Shown one piece after another: positions 1-8,112 of a DNA stretch of 64,000 bases (position 1 is its first letter; each line of letters opens with the position of its first letter). Location of the stretch: positions 1,181,501 through 1,245,500 of the forward strand of contig NZ_CP011770.1 in assembly GCF_001028705.1 (NCBI RefSeq). Reading direction: 5' to 3'. The notes below the pieces were generated by a model. The model was not told the DNA's origin. It did not search any database and saw nothing but the letters and a program-made list of their open reading frames with translations. Position numbers and translations under genes: made by a program. The DNA comes from Croceicoccus naphthovorans (lineage in GTDB: Bacteria > Pseudomonadota > Alphaproteobacteria > Sphingomonadales > Sphingomonadaceae).

Positions 1-124
1 CTACGGGCTCCGCTACGCAGCCCATTGCTTCAACCGCGCTCATGCGCAACAACGCGGTCCGGCTCTAATCCCAGCTGGGGGAAAGCTGGGGGTCACGTCA
101 GAGGCGCTGGCCGATAGCGGGTCG

Positions 125-871
125 GTGCGGGCGGCTTGTGCGCGCGTGGGGATGAGCGCTCAGGCGGCCTATTCCTTGCGGCGGCGGTCCGATGCGCGGG
201 CCTTTCGGCAGGCGTGGGATGCGGCGCGCGCCTTTGCGGCCCATGCTCTTGAGGAAGCGGCGTGGGACCGGGCGATCAACGGCACGATCAAGCAACATTT
301 CTATCATGGCGAGCTGGTCGCCGAAACGCGGGTCTATTCGGACAAGCTGCTTATCCAGCTGCTCGACCGCAATCGCGACGCGCTGGAGGCCAGCGGCACC
401 GATCCGCACGTGCTGGAAGAAGTCATGGCCGACTGGGACGGCGCGCTGGACCGGTTGGGCAGCGACGACTGGATCCGTAGCGACGCCGAATGGGCCGCCG
501 AGAATGTGGGGCATAGCGATGGGGATGTTGAAGAGGACGATGCGGATGGGGATGGCGCGCCCGAACCCGATCCGGTCCGCGCCGCCGATCCCATGCCCGC
601 TGTTCCCAAGCCCGCCGCGCCCGAACCGGAACCCGCGCCATCGCGCATGGACGAAATCGCGCGCCTGATGGCGGAGCGGGGCGAGGATGTCTCTGACGAC
701 GAAGGCCCCGACACAGGCCCCAAGGCTGGCCCCGAACCAGATCGGGCGCAGGGGTGCCGGGAATTTTTGCCGGGCGTGTCAACTTCGTCAACTTCCAGCC
801 GCCAGACCCGGCCAGAGGACTGGGTCCTGCCGGTCAAACAGTGGCGAGAGGGAATTCCGATTCAGGGGTAG
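125..871 (+). CDS. Hypothetical protein, possibly cut by the left window edge
   Basis: I do not recognise a defined function. The first ~35 residues (ACARVGMSAQAAYSLRRR) look like a helix-turn-helix segment, followed by a helical region to about residue 120 and then a low-complexity Asp/Glu/Pro/Ala linker. From memory this layout recurs in sphingomonad genomes, but I could not check that. The start is uncertain. GTG at 125 is the only start codon available, yet the frame stays open to the window edge and the preceding codons (SEALADSGSV) read like family sequence, so the gene may begin outside the window. The last ~40 codons contain a dispersed motif (775-796) that recurs at 25099-25120. Confidence 0.6.
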   Translation: MRAACARVGMSAQAAYSLRRRSDARAFRQAWDAARAFAAHALEEAAWDRAINGTIKQHFYHGELVAETRVYSDKLLIQLLDRNRDALEASGTDPHVLEEVMADWDGALDRLGSDDWIRSDAEWAAENVGHSDGDVEEDDADGDGAPEPDPVRAADPMPAVPKPAAPEPEPAPSRMDEIARLMAERGEDVSDDEGPDTGPKAGPEPDRAQGCREFLPGVSTSSTSSRQTRPEDWVLPVKQWREGIPIQG

Positions 872-1009
872 GGGGCCTCGCACCGGCGACCTGCCCCTTG
901 CGGGGCCAGCGCAATCGGGCGATGAAGGCGCGCGGTAACCCGGCCTTTACCACCGTGGCGTAGGGCTGAACCCGATGGACGGGTCGCAAGCGGACAGGAC
1001 GGAGTATTG

Positions 1010-1429
1010 ATGGTGCGGTTCCCAATGGCTGGTGCGGTTCTGATGGCGTCGACCCTGCTGCTGGCGGCGTGTGGCGACGATCCGAAGCCGGGGCTGGAAG
1101 ATGAACAGCGCGCCGAAAAGGTGCTGACCTGCCGCGATGTCGTGGGCCATTTCGCCCAGAGCGCGCGCAAGGAGGAACAGTTGTGCGATTGCCTGACCGG
1201 GCGACTGGCGCAGCAGCGGCTGACGCTGGCCGACCTGAGCGGGCCGAAGCAGGACCGCGCGATGGAGCAATTGCGCTGGTGCATGAAGCAGACCGGCGTA
1301 TCGCAAGGCGGCGCGGCCAAGCCGGCGGCTGTCGCCAGCGAAGCGCCCGAGAGTGAGGAAACGCCCGACGCAGACGCGACCGCAGCGGCAGAGGCCGTGG
1401 CGGAGGAAGCGGCTGCTCCGGCGGAATAG
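1010..1429 (+). CDS. Small predicted lipoprotein
   Basis: About 139 residues. The N-terminus is a signal peptide ending in LLLAAC, a good lipobox with the acylated cysteine at residue 21, so the mature protein should be membrane-anchored and periplasmic. The middle carries three further cysteines (TCRDVV, LCDCL) plus one at RWCMKQ, suggesting disulfides. The tail is a flexible Ala/Glu-rich stretch. I chose ATG 1010 because GGAG sits five bases upstream (1001-1004); a TTG directly before it is less likely. The function is unknown. The convergent RlpA-like gene ends 11 bases away. Confidence 0.7.
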   Translation: MVRFPMAGAVLMASTLLLAACGDDPKPGLEDEQRAEKVLTCRDVVGHFAQSARKEEQLCDCLTGRLAQQRLTLADLSGPKQDRAMEQLRWCMKQTGVSQGGAAKPAAVASEAPESEETPDADATAAAEAVAEEAAAPAE

Positions 1430-1440
1430 GGTGGAGCGGC

Positions 1441-1983
1441 TTAGCCTTCGAGGAGGCTGAGCGTTACCCGGTCATGCCCGCGGGCCTTCAGCCCGATGGC
1501 GTCGGCGGCGGCCTCTGACAGGTCGATCACGCGCTTGCCATGGAACGGGCCGCGATCGTTGATGCGGACCACGATGGACTTGCCGGTGCGGGGCGAGGTG
1601 ACGCGGACCTTGCTGCCAAAGGGCAGGGTGCGGTGCGCCGCGGTGTATTCGGCAGGGTTGAACCGTTCGCCGCTGGCCGTGGGGCGACCGGCGAATTTTG
1701 GCCCGTACCAGCTGGCCATGCCGATGCCCAGCTCCTCTGCCACGTCGGAGGCATCGTTGGCCGGTTCGGGTTCGGCGAAGGGGGCCGCGTCGTTGCCCAT
1801 GCCGGGCAGGGGGGCAAGGTCGATGTCGCTCTGCAGGTCGGTTTCGAAGCCGGGGCGTGCGGCCTGCACGTCCTCGCTAACCGCCAGTGCGGCGGTGGCC
1901 GGCACGAGGGCGACGATGGCAAAACCGAGCGCGAGGCGAGAGGCCCGACGCTGTGCGGAGCGTTTCTGAATAGTCCCGTCCAT
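1441..1983 (-). CDS. rlpA: RlpA-like septal ring lytic transglycosylase family protein
   Basis: About 180 residues. A signal peptide (MDGTIQKRSAQRRAS followed by a hydrophobic stretch ending in ALA) is followed by an acidic spacer. The C-terminal double-psi beta-barrel has the family hallmarks GMASWYGPKFAGRPTASGERF-like, TLPFGS, VRVT and VRINDRGPF, the last containing the acid counted as catalytic in RlpA. Family members cleave peptidoglycan lacking stem peptides or bind the septal wall. There is no SPOR domain, so this is the short form. The frame stays open to 2043, but the Met at 1983 begins a proper signal sequence and is preferred. The long non-coding stretch at 1984-2769 lies upstream. 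Confidence 0.85.
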   Translation of the reverse strand: MDGTIQKRSAQRRASRLALGFAIVALVPATAALAVSEDVQAARPGFETDLQSDIDLAPLPGMGNDAAPFAEPEPANDASDVAEELGIGMASWYGPKFAGRPTASGERFNPAEYTAAHRTLPFGSKVRVTSPRTGKSIVVRINDRGPFHGKRVIDLSEAAADAIGLKARGHDRVTLSLLEG

Positions 1984-2124
1984 GCAGGTGCTTATACCAC
2001 GCAAAAACGAACCAAAGGTTTCGCTCCGTCTCAATTCCGCCACATTCGGCCCCGGTTCCGGGAACGGTCGGGCGGATTGGAGATGGCGGCGACTCGGTCG
2101 GTGGAGAGGGCGCGGAACGCAAAT

Positions 2125-2148
2125 GGGGCCGGCATCACTGCCGGCCCC
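2125..2148 (-). terminator. Terminator-like hairpin, 10-bp GC stem
   Basis: A perfect 10-bp inverted repeat (GGGGCCGGCA, loop of four, TGCCGGCCCC). On the minus strand it is followed by a weak ATTT run, so it may end transcription coming from the argG side or the candidate RNA, about 140 bases before the rlpA start at 1983. Confidence 0.5.
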
Positions 2149-2640
2149 ACTCTCACCGTCGCGTGGTCCCAGGGGGAACTTGGCGCCCGGCGTTTCGGCT
2201 ATCGCACCTGGCGGTTCGAAGGCCTATGTCGCCCGGCGCTCGCGCCGGCATCCGGATCGTTCGGGGGGTCGGTTCGGTTTGGAAGAGCGTTCTCTTCTCC
2301 CGTTCCGTTCGCTTCCCGATCCGAAGCCGCATCTTCTTGTGGCCTGTCGCTTCACCCGATCCGGTGTTCCACTTCCACAAGGGAGGCTTCGCGCCATTTC
2401 GTCCACGTCAGGGCCGAAGATTCGGCCATGCCGGTCTTTCCTCTCACGATCTGCCCGGTTCCTCATTCACGATCCGAAGATCACGAACGCTGGTTCTGGC
2501 TGCACCGTGCGGTTTGCACTGGCATATCGGAAGGTTTTGAATTTCCTCTGTCGTTCCAGGCCTTTCGGCCGGTCTGCCAGCGGGTTCGTTCCCTTTCGAC
2601 AATCCAAAGGTGCCTCCGCAGCGTGAGTCGTTCAAGCGGC
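2125..2640 (-). ncRNA. Candidate large structured RNA in the argG-rlpA gap (1984-2769)
   Basis: This 786-base stretch has no convincing coding frame: its short frames are Arg-rich with poor third-position GC. Read on the minus strand it holds many RNA-like hairpins. One is a 9-bp stem with a UUCG loop closed by C-G (2466-2487) and containing two G-U pairs that would be A-C mismatches on the other strand. Others are GGCC-GAAA-GGCC (2559-2570), a 6-bp stem at 2412-2427, GAAGAG/CTCTTC (2282-2297), CCGGCG/CGCCGG (2233-2248) and a perfect 10-bp stem at 2125-2148 that could end the transcript. I found no clear promoter, so it could also be an argG 3' UTR. I looked for RNase P RNA and tmRNA signatures and did not find them. 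The extent is approximate. Confidence 0.35.
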
Positions 2641-2651
2641 CAAGCGGCTAC

Positions 2652-2694
2652 TTTTCCACAGGGCATGCGATTCCCGGTGGACAAGAGTGGACAA
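2652..2694. promoter_or_regulatory. Possible DnaA-box-like cluster
   Basis: TTTTCCACA (2652-2660) is one base from the DnaA-box consensus TTATNCACA. Two GTGGACAA direct repeats follow with a 10-base period (2677-2684 and 2687-2694). The spacing by one helical turn suggests a protein-binding array, but no replication genes are nearby and the match is weak. Confidence 0.2.
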
Positions 2695-2769
2695 ACCCGT
2701 CATTTGGCGCGGTTCCGCCGCAACAGCGAACGAATCGCGCAGTCGCGGCGCCGATTTTTGCAGGTGCGG

Positions 2770-3987
2770 TTAGCGGCCCTGTTTGGCCAACAGCTTCAGG
2801 CGCAGCGCGTTCAGCTTGATAAAGCCTTCCGCATCCTTCTGGTCATATGCGCCCGCGTCATCCTCAAACGTCACGTGGCGTTCGGAATAGAGCGAGTTTG
2901 GCGACTTGCGACCGACGACAGAGACCGAGCCTTTGTAGAGCTTCAGCCGGACGGTGCCGTTCACTGCCGCCTGCGAATGGTCGATAGCGGCCTGCAGCAT
3001 CTCGCGCTCTGGCGCGAACCAGAAGCCGTTGTAGATGAGCTCTGCATATTTCGGCATCAGCTCGTCCTTGAGGTGCGCCGCGCCGCGATCCAGCGTGATC
3101 TGTTCGATACCGCGATGCGCAGCGGCGTAGATCGTGCCGCCCGGTGTTTCGTACATGCCGCGCGACTTCATGCCGACGAAGCGATTCTCGACCAGATCGA
3201 GACGCCCGATGCCATGCTTGCGTCCCAGTTCATTCAGCTCAGTCAGCAGCGTGGCGGGCGATGTCGGCTTGCCGTTCAGCGAAACACCATCACCCTTTTC
3301 GAACCCAATCTCGATATATTCGGGAGTGTCGGGCGCGTCTTCCGGGTTCACCGTGCGCGAATATACGTAGTCCGGGGTCTCTTCCCACGGGTCTTCCAGC
3401 ACCTTGCCTTCGGAAGATGTGTGCAGAAGGTTTGCGTCTGTCGAAAACGGGCTTTCGCCGCGCTTGTCCTTGGGCACCGGGATCTGGTGCTGTTCCGCCC
3501 ACGCGATGAGGGCGGTGCGGGAATTCAGGTCCCACTCGCGCCACGGGGCGATGACCTTGATATCGGGATCGAGCGCATAGGCCGACAGTTCGAAGCGGAC
3601 CTGGTCATTGCCCTTGCCGGTCGCGCCGTGCGCGATGGCGTCGGCGCCAGTCTCGTGTGCGATCTCGATCAGGCGCTTGGAAATCAGGGGGCGTGCGATC
3701 GACGTGCCGAGCAGGTAGTCGCCTTCGTACTTGGCGTTCGCGCGCATCATCGGGAAAACGAAGTCGCGAACGAATTCTTCGCGCAAATCGTCGATATAGA
3801 TGTGCTGTTCCGGAATACCCATCAGCTGCGCCTTGGCGCGCGCGGGTTCCAGTTCCTCACCCTGGCCGAGGTCGGCGGTAAAGGTCACCACTTCGCAGTT
3901 GTAGGTGACCTGAAGCCACTTCAGGATGACGGAGGTGTCGAGGCCGCCCGAGTAGGCAAGGACCACTTTCTTGATGGAGTCGCTCAT
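2770..3987 (-). CDS. argG: Argininosuccinate synthase
   Basis: 405 residues, the normal family length. It condenses citrulline and aspartate with ATP to argininosuccinate, the penultimate step of arginine synthesis, in the cytosol. The N-terminal PP-loop AYSGGLDTS (residues 11-19) binds ATP. Other family blocks are visible: [26 protein letters not shown] and [11 protein letters not shown]. It starts 9 bases after the MATE gene stop and is probably the last gene of the SDR-cfa-MATE-argG series. The stretch downstream of its stop is non-coding and hairpin-rich. Confidence 0.97.
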   Translation of the reverse strand: MSDSIKKVVLAYSGGLDTSVILKWLQVTYNCEVVTFTADLGQGEELEPARAKAQLMGIPEQHIYIDDLREEFVRDFVFPMMRANAKYEGDYLLGTSIARPLISKRLIEIAHETGADAIAHGATGKGNDQVRFELSAYALDPDIKVIAPWREWDLNSRTALIAWAEQHQIPVPKDKRGESPFSTDANLLHTSSEGKVLEDPWEETPDYVYSRTVNPEDAPDTPEYIEIGFEKGDGVSLNGKPTSPATLLTELNELGRKHGIGRLDLVENRFVGMKSRGMYETPGGTIYAAAHRGIEQITLDRGAAHLKDELMPKYAELIYNGFWFAPEREMLQAAIDHSQAAVNGTVRLKLYKGSVSVVGRKSPNSLYSERHVTFEDDAGAYDQKDAEGFIKLNALRLKLLAKQGR

Positions 3988-3996
3988 GCGCGCCGG

Positions 3997-5382
3997 TTAG
4001 GGGGCGCTTGCGCTGTTCGCAAGTATATCCTTCCCATCAATCGACCGCATAAGGCCGGGAATATAGGCACCAAGGGTCGCCGCACGCAGCAGATAGGTCG
4101 TTGTGAAAGCGATCCAGACGCCGATGTTGCCCGTCTGGCGCAGGGTCAGATCGAGCGCGACATAGAGCGCGGTCGTCAACACTGCAGCGTTGCGCAGCGC
4201 CTTGCCTTGCGTCGCGCCGATGAACACGCCGTCGAGCATCCACGACGGCGCGCCGATCAGCGGTATGAGCGCGGCGAAAGGCAGGAATGCCACAGCGATG
4301 GATGCGGTGGCTGGATCGGTGACTATCAGGTTGATGACCGTGCCGCCCGCGAGCCAATAGATCGCTGCGAGAACAAGCCCGCCAGCGATTGCGAACTCGC
4401 TGGTCAGGCGAACGGAGCGCAAAAATCTCTCGCGCGATCCGGCACCGATCGCTTGTCCAACGCGCGCCTCTGCCGTGAACGCAAATGCATCGAGCACGAA
4501 GGCCGAGACCGAAACGAATTGCAACAGGACATGGTTCGCCGCCAGCGTGGTCGCCCCCAGACGCGCCCCGGCATTGGCGAGCCACGTGAAGGCGAAGAGC
4601 AGGGCAATCGTGCGGATCATCAGGTCGCGATTCACGGCGAACAAGCGGCGCAAGGCCTCTGGATCGAGCAGGTCTGCACGAGGCGTTCGGCGCAAAAGCG
4701 CCAGCGGGCCGACCCCGGCAATGCGAGAACAAATCGCAAGGCCGGTTATCAAGGCCAGCCACTCCGCCCCTGCCGTGCCCGCACCGATGCCGCCCGCGCC
4801 AAGCCCTGCTCCCCAGACGAGGGCGACATCGAACCCGGCGTTGGCGAGGTTCATCACAATCTGCAGCAACAATGCGTCGCGTGTCCGCCCAAGACCGAGC
4901 AGCCAACCGGTCATCGCATAGACCGCCAGCGCAGCAGGTGCCCCGAAAAAACGGGCCGATACATAGGCTGAAGCCTCCCCACTTACCTGCGTGCCGCCAG
5001 ACATCATGGCAAGCGCAAGCGCGGTGATCGGCACATGCAGCGCGAAGAGCGCCAGCCCGAGTGCAAATCCGATGCCGATGCCGCGAAAGAGCAGGGCCTC
5101 GACCTCGCGCCTTGCACCACCGCCGTCAGCTTGTGCGACCAGACCGGTAAGGCCCATGCGGAGAAAGCCAAAGCTCCAGAACACGAGGTTGATGATCGTC
5201 GCACCCAGCGCCACGCCCGCCAGTGCGGCAGCATCCCCCGTTCGGCCCACGACAAGCGTATCGACGATCCCGACGAGCGGCACGGTCGCCTGCCCGACCA
5301 TGATCGGCCAGGCCTGCGCGAATATGGCGCGGCGCGTCAGTGGGGCTGGAGCGACAGACATCGCCGTCGCATGGCGCGACAC
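3997..5382 (-). CDS. MATE family efflux transporter (DinF-like)
   Basis: 461 residues with about twelve hydrophobic segments in two homologous halves. It begins with the family pattern IFAQAWPIMVGQATVPLVGI, followed by DTLVVGRTGDAAALAGVALG. MATE proteins export organic cations or drugs by Na+ or H+ antiport across the inner membrane; the substrate cannot be read from sequence. The frame opens with GTG at 5382; an ATG at 5361 (MSVAPAP) is an equally plausible start. It lies 10 bases after cfa and 9 bases before argG, so co-transcription is likely although the functions look unrelated. Confidence 0.88.
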   Translation of the reverse strand: MSRHATAMSVAPAPLTRRAIFAQAWPIMVGQATVPLVGIVDTLVVGRTGDAAALAGVALGATIINLVFWSFGFLRMGLTGLVAQADGGGARREVEALLFRGIGIGFALGLALFALHVPITALALAMMSGGTQVSGEASAYVSARFFGAPAALAVYAMTGWLLGLGRTRDALLLQIVMNLANAGFDVALVWGAGLGAGGIGAGTAGAEWLALITGLAICSRIAGVGPLALLRRTPRADLLDPEALRRLFAVNRDLMIRTIALLFAFTWLANAGARLGATTLAANHVLLQFVSVSAFVLDAFAFTAEARVGQAIGAGSRERFLRSVRLTSEFAIAGGLVLAAIYWLAGGTVINLIVTDPATASIAVAFLPFAALIPLIGAPSWMLDGVFIGATQGKALRNAAVLTTALYVALDLTLRQTGNIGVWIAFTTTYLLRAATLGAYIPGLMRSIDGKDILANSASAP

Positions 5383-5392
5383 TGCCTTCGGT

Positions 5393-6640
5393 TCAAGCGT
5401 TCAGCTGCGTTTCTGCCGATGCCATATAATCGCGTGACAGGGGCAGTGCGTACCGGTCGCGGACATACTGTATCTGGAAGTTGCACATTCCGCCATTCTC
5501 GAATGCCGACGTCGCGCCGGCCAGATAGAACGTCCACATGCGGAAGAAACGGGGGTCGTACATCGCCTCGATCTCTTCCTTGTGGTTCATGCACCGGTCG
5601 TACCAGCAGCGCAGCGTCTTGGCGTAGTGGAGGCGCAGCGTTTCGACATCGCTGGCGATCAGGCGTACTTTCTCGCTGGCCGCTACCGTTTCGGACAGCG
5701 CGGGTATATAGCCGCCGGGGAAGATATACTTTTGCGTGAAGGCGTCGGTCGTGCCCGGCTTACCCATGCGCCCGATGGTGTGGACCAGCGCAACGCCGCC
5801 TTGATGCATGAGCTGGCCAATCGAGCGGAAATAAGCCTCGAACTGGGGGCGGCCTACATGTTCGAACATGCCGACCGATACGATACGGTCGAAAGTGGCG
5901 CCGCTCTTGGCCAAGTCGCGATAGTCGACGAGTTCAAAGCGGGTCAGGGCCGAAACGCCGGCGGCCTCGGCCCGCTCGCGCGCCAGCGCCAGTTGTTCCT
6001 CGCTAAGCGTGATGCCGGTGACATGAACGCCCGCGCGCCGGGCGAGGAAAATCGCCATGCCGCCCCAACCGCACCCGATGTCGAGCACCCGTTGTCCCGG
6101 TTCGAGCGCCAGCTTGGCGGCGATATGCGCCAGCTTCATCTTTTGTGCCTGTTCCAGCGTCTCCACGCCGTCCGGCCAATAGGCGCATGAATATTGCATG
6201 TGCGGTGCATCAAGCATCAGGCGATAGAAGTCGTTGCCGATGTCGTAATGGTGCGCAACGTTGCTCTTCGAACTGGCCGCGTGGTTGACGGCAGTGCGGA
6301 CGAACGAAAGTCTATCCTTCATTCGGCGGAAGAACGTCGGCGCGCGCAGGCCCTGTCCGTGGTCCCATCGGCGATTGGCGCGCAGCATGTGGATCAATTC
6401 CATGATCCCGCCGCCTGCAATGTGCAGCTTGCCGTCCATCCACGCCTCGGCAGCGCCAAGTCGCGGGTCGGTCAGGATCTGACGCGCGACGCCATCGCCC
6501 AGCGTGATTTCCAGTTCCTCAAAACCGGGAGAGGGCGCGCCGAATCTGGAAATGCGTCCACTGGCATGGTGAACGGTCAGCACACCATGATCGATCATCG
6601 ATGCGAAAAACCGATCAAGGATGCTTTCCGATGCGCTCAT
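5393..6640 (-). CDS. cfa: Cyclopropane-fatty-acyl-phospholipid synthase family methyltransferase
   Basis: 415 residues. It transfers a methylene group from SAM to unsaturated acyl chains of membrane phospholipids. The SAM motif VLDIGCGWGGMAIFLA lies mid-protein, preceded by the CFA signature HYDIGNDFYRLMLD and MQYSCAYW, and followed by GMFEHVG and YIFPGGYIP. The ~120-residue N-terminal domain is the typical lipid-binding part. The start at 6640 has AGGA about 8 bases upstream. It stands 34 bases downstream of the SDR gene and 10 bases before the MATE gene. Cyclopropanation usually marks acid, solvent or stationary-phase adaptation. Confidence 0.93.
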   Translation of the reverse strand: MSASESILDRFFASMIDHGVLTVHHASGRISRFGAPSPGFEELEITLGDGVARQILTDPRLGAAEAWMDGKLHIAGGGIMELIHMLRANRRWDHGQGLRAPTFFRRMKDRLSFVRTAVNHAASSKSNVAHHYDIGNDFYRLMLDAPHMQYSCAYWPDGVETLEQAQKMKLAHIAAKLALEPGQRVLDIGCGWGGMAIFLARRAGVHVTGITLSEEQLALARERAEAAGVSALTRFELVDYRDLAKSGATFDRIVSVGMFEHVGRPQFEAYFRSIGQLMHQGGVALVHTIGRMGKPGTTDAFTQKYIFPGGYIPALSETVAASEKVRLIASDVETLRLHYAKTLRCWYDRCMNHKEEIEAMYDPRFFRMWTFYLAGATSAFENGGMCNFQIQYVRDRYALPLSRDYMASAETQLNA

Positions 6641-6674
6641 GCGATTGATCCTACAAGCTTATTCCGAAAGTGTC

Positions 6675-7442
6675 TCAGCTTTCGCCGCGTGCGAGGTGCA
6701 AAACGTCGCGCGGTTGAGACATCAGATGCTGGCCGGAATCGACGTAGATCGTCTGTCCGCTTTCCAGCGCGCCACTCGCCAGAAACAGCGCAGCCTCCGA
6801 AAGCTCGTCGGGCCGGGTCAGGCGGTGCAGCAGGTTCATGCGGCCGCTAATCTCATGCTCGTGCGCGACCTGATCGTGGCTGGGCAGCATTGCACCCGGG
6901 GCAAGGCCGTAAATCCTGTCGTCAGATCCCACATGGGCCATTGCCAACATCTGGGTCGCGTTCGCCAGCGCCGCCTTAGCCATGGTGTAGCTGAAAAAGT
7001 CGGGGTTCATATTCGCGAGCTTCTGGTCGAGCACATTTATAACACACCGCCCTCGATCGCTCTGCGCTTGGGCAAGAAACGCTTGTGCCAACGCCACGGG
7101 GCCTTCGGCATTCGTGCGGATTGCCGTGTCGAACACGTCCGGATCGATCGCATGCGCCGTGTCAGGCTCGAACACGGCGGCGCAATTGATCAAAACGCAC
7201 CATTCGAGGAGCGCTCCAGCAAGACGTTTGACGGTCTTTTCAATGGCCGAGAGATCGGAGATGTCGAACCCCACCGTCTCCGCGCTCTCCAGCGTGTCGG
7301 CCAGGCGGTCGGCATCAGTGCTGGAGCTGTGGTAGTGCACGATCACGTGCCATCCCGAATCGGCAAAACGACGGGCCATGTCTGCACCCAGTCTTTGGGC
7401 AGAGCCGGTGATGAGGACTGCGGGTCGTTTCGCGGAAATCAT
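6675..7442 (-). CDS. SDR oxidoreductase resembling pteridine / dihydromonapterin reductase
   Basis: About 255 residues with a Rossmann fold. The N-terminal cofactor motif is TGSAQRLG, which matches the TGxxxRxG pattern of the FolM/PTR1 pteridine-reductase branch rather than the usual TGxxxGxG. The active-site segment reads NVLDQ, then SYTMAKAAL; that is, Asp in place of the canonical Ser, with Tyr and Lys, again as in PTR1/FolM. NADPH-dependent reduction of dihydromonapterin or dihydrobiopterin is therefore the best guess. The ATG at 7442 gives a normal start; a TTG three codons upstream is possible. It is the first gene of the run leading to argG. Confidence 0.8.
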   Translation of the reverse strand: MISAKRPAVLITGSAQRLGADMARRFADSGWHVIVHYHSSSTDADRLADTLESAETVGFDISDLSAIEKTVKRLAGALLEWCVLINCAAVFEPDTAHAIDPDVFDTAIRTNAEGPVALAQAFLAQAQSDRGRCVINVLDQKLANMNPDFFSYTMAKAALANATQMLAMAHVGSDDRIYGLAPGAMLPSHDQVAHEHEISGRMNLLHRLTRPDELSEAALFLASGALESGQTIYVDSGQHLMSQPRDVLHLARGES

Positions 7443-7490
7443 GGCCAGCAAAGGACCACATCTGCAGCCGGTTGTGAAGCGGCGAGATCA

Positions 7491-7528
7491 CAAAACAAAA
7501 GGGCCGGACACCCGATAGTGTCCGGCCC
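7491..7528 (-). terminator. Rho-independent terminator
   Basis: An 11-bp stem, GGGCCGGACAC (7501-7511) with GTGTCCGGCCC (7518-7528), loop of six. On the minus strand it is followed by TTTTGTTTT. It lies 23 bases past the stop of the glycine-zipper gene and insulates it from the SDR gene. Confidence 0.9.
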
Positions 7529-7550
7529 CAATGTCATTTTTCTATCTTGA

Positions 7551-7928
7551 TCAACGGCAGCGGGCATCACCACGGTCGATAGAGCGGCCGATGATGGCAC
7601 CTGCGGCAGCGCCGAGGATCGTACCGGTCGTACGGTCACGCCCGCCATCGATCTCGCGGCCAAGAAGCGCACCACCGGCAGCACCGATGATCAGACCCGT
7701 CGTGCCATCGTCGCGCTTGCAGTAATAGCGACCGTCATCACCACGCCAATAGCGGTCGCCACGGCGCATTTGGCGCGGCGCGTAATAACGGTCACCACGG
7801 CGATAGCTGCGTTCGTGCTTGTCGCGATAGCCGTGGGCCGGGGCCCAGGACGGCGGGTCTGCGAAAGCCGGAGCGGCGGGAAGGGCCAGTCCCGCGGCTG
7901 CGACCGCTACGATCAGGGTCTTTTTCAT
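7551..7928 (-). CDS. Secreted glycine-zipper protein (17 kDa surface-antigen type)
   Basis: 125 residues. A signal peptide (MKKTLIVAVAAAGLALPAAPAFA) is followed by a Tyr/Arg/Gly-rich basic segment with repeated RGDRY/RGDRYW units. Then come two glycine-zipper helices, LIIGAAGGALLG and ILGAAAGAIIG, the pattern of the 2TM glycine-zipper/17 kDa antigen families in the envelope. It ends in an isolated CR. AAGGA precedes ATG 7928. A perfect CtrA-type box lies 150 bases upstream (8079-8093) and a strong terminator follows, so it is a single-gene unit. Its molecular role is unknown. Confidence 0.8.
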   Translation of the reverse strand: MKKTLIVAVAAAGLALPAAPAFADPPSWAPAHGYRDKHERSYRRGDRYYAPRQMRRGDRYWRGDDGRYYCKRDDGTTGLIIGAAGGALLGREIDGGRDRTTGTILGAAAGAIIGRSIDRGDARCR

Positions 7929-8078
7929 AATTCGTCCTTTCTTCCTTCCACCTGCCCGGGTTGCTCCCGGATCAGCGGTTGGATGCGAATCTGCATTTCG
8001 CCACCGGAACCTGCGATGAACCGGCCATGCAGAAACACAATGCGGGACAAGTGGTTGCCGGGTTGCGATGAAATGCCC

Positions 8079-8093
8079 TTAACCCGAATTTAA
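8079..8093 (-). promoter_or_regulatory. CtrA-type binding site
   Basis: TTAA-CCCGAAT-TTAA is an exact match to the alphaproteobacterial CtrA full site TTAA-N7-TTAA. It lies about 150 bases upstream of the glycine-zipper gene and just past the stop of azoR. The same window encodes CckA and CpdR, both of which control CtrA activity or stability. Occupancy is inferred, not shown. Confidence 0.45.
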
Positions 8094-8112
8094 CCTTGAT
8101 CGCCGCTCAACC

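Noticed and set aside
1..124. Left-edge fragment of a mobile element
   Set aside because: No inverted end, transposase or attachment signature; 124 bases are too few to judge.
2160..2640. RNase P RNA or tmRNA in the long gap
   Set aside because: GAGGAAAG occurs, but the second conserved RNase P block and the P4 partner are missing, and there is no tmRNA tag frame or acceptor with T-loop.
2652..2694. A replication origin
   Set aside because: Only one near-DnaA box and two GTGGACAA repeats; no dnaA, hemE or parAB nearby and no AT-rich unwinding region.
1540..4971. A plus-strand open frame of 1143 codons over rlpA, the gap and argG
   Set aside because: It lies opposite well-recognised genes (argG, RlpA, MATE) and shows no domain; long antisense frames are expected in GC-rich DNA.
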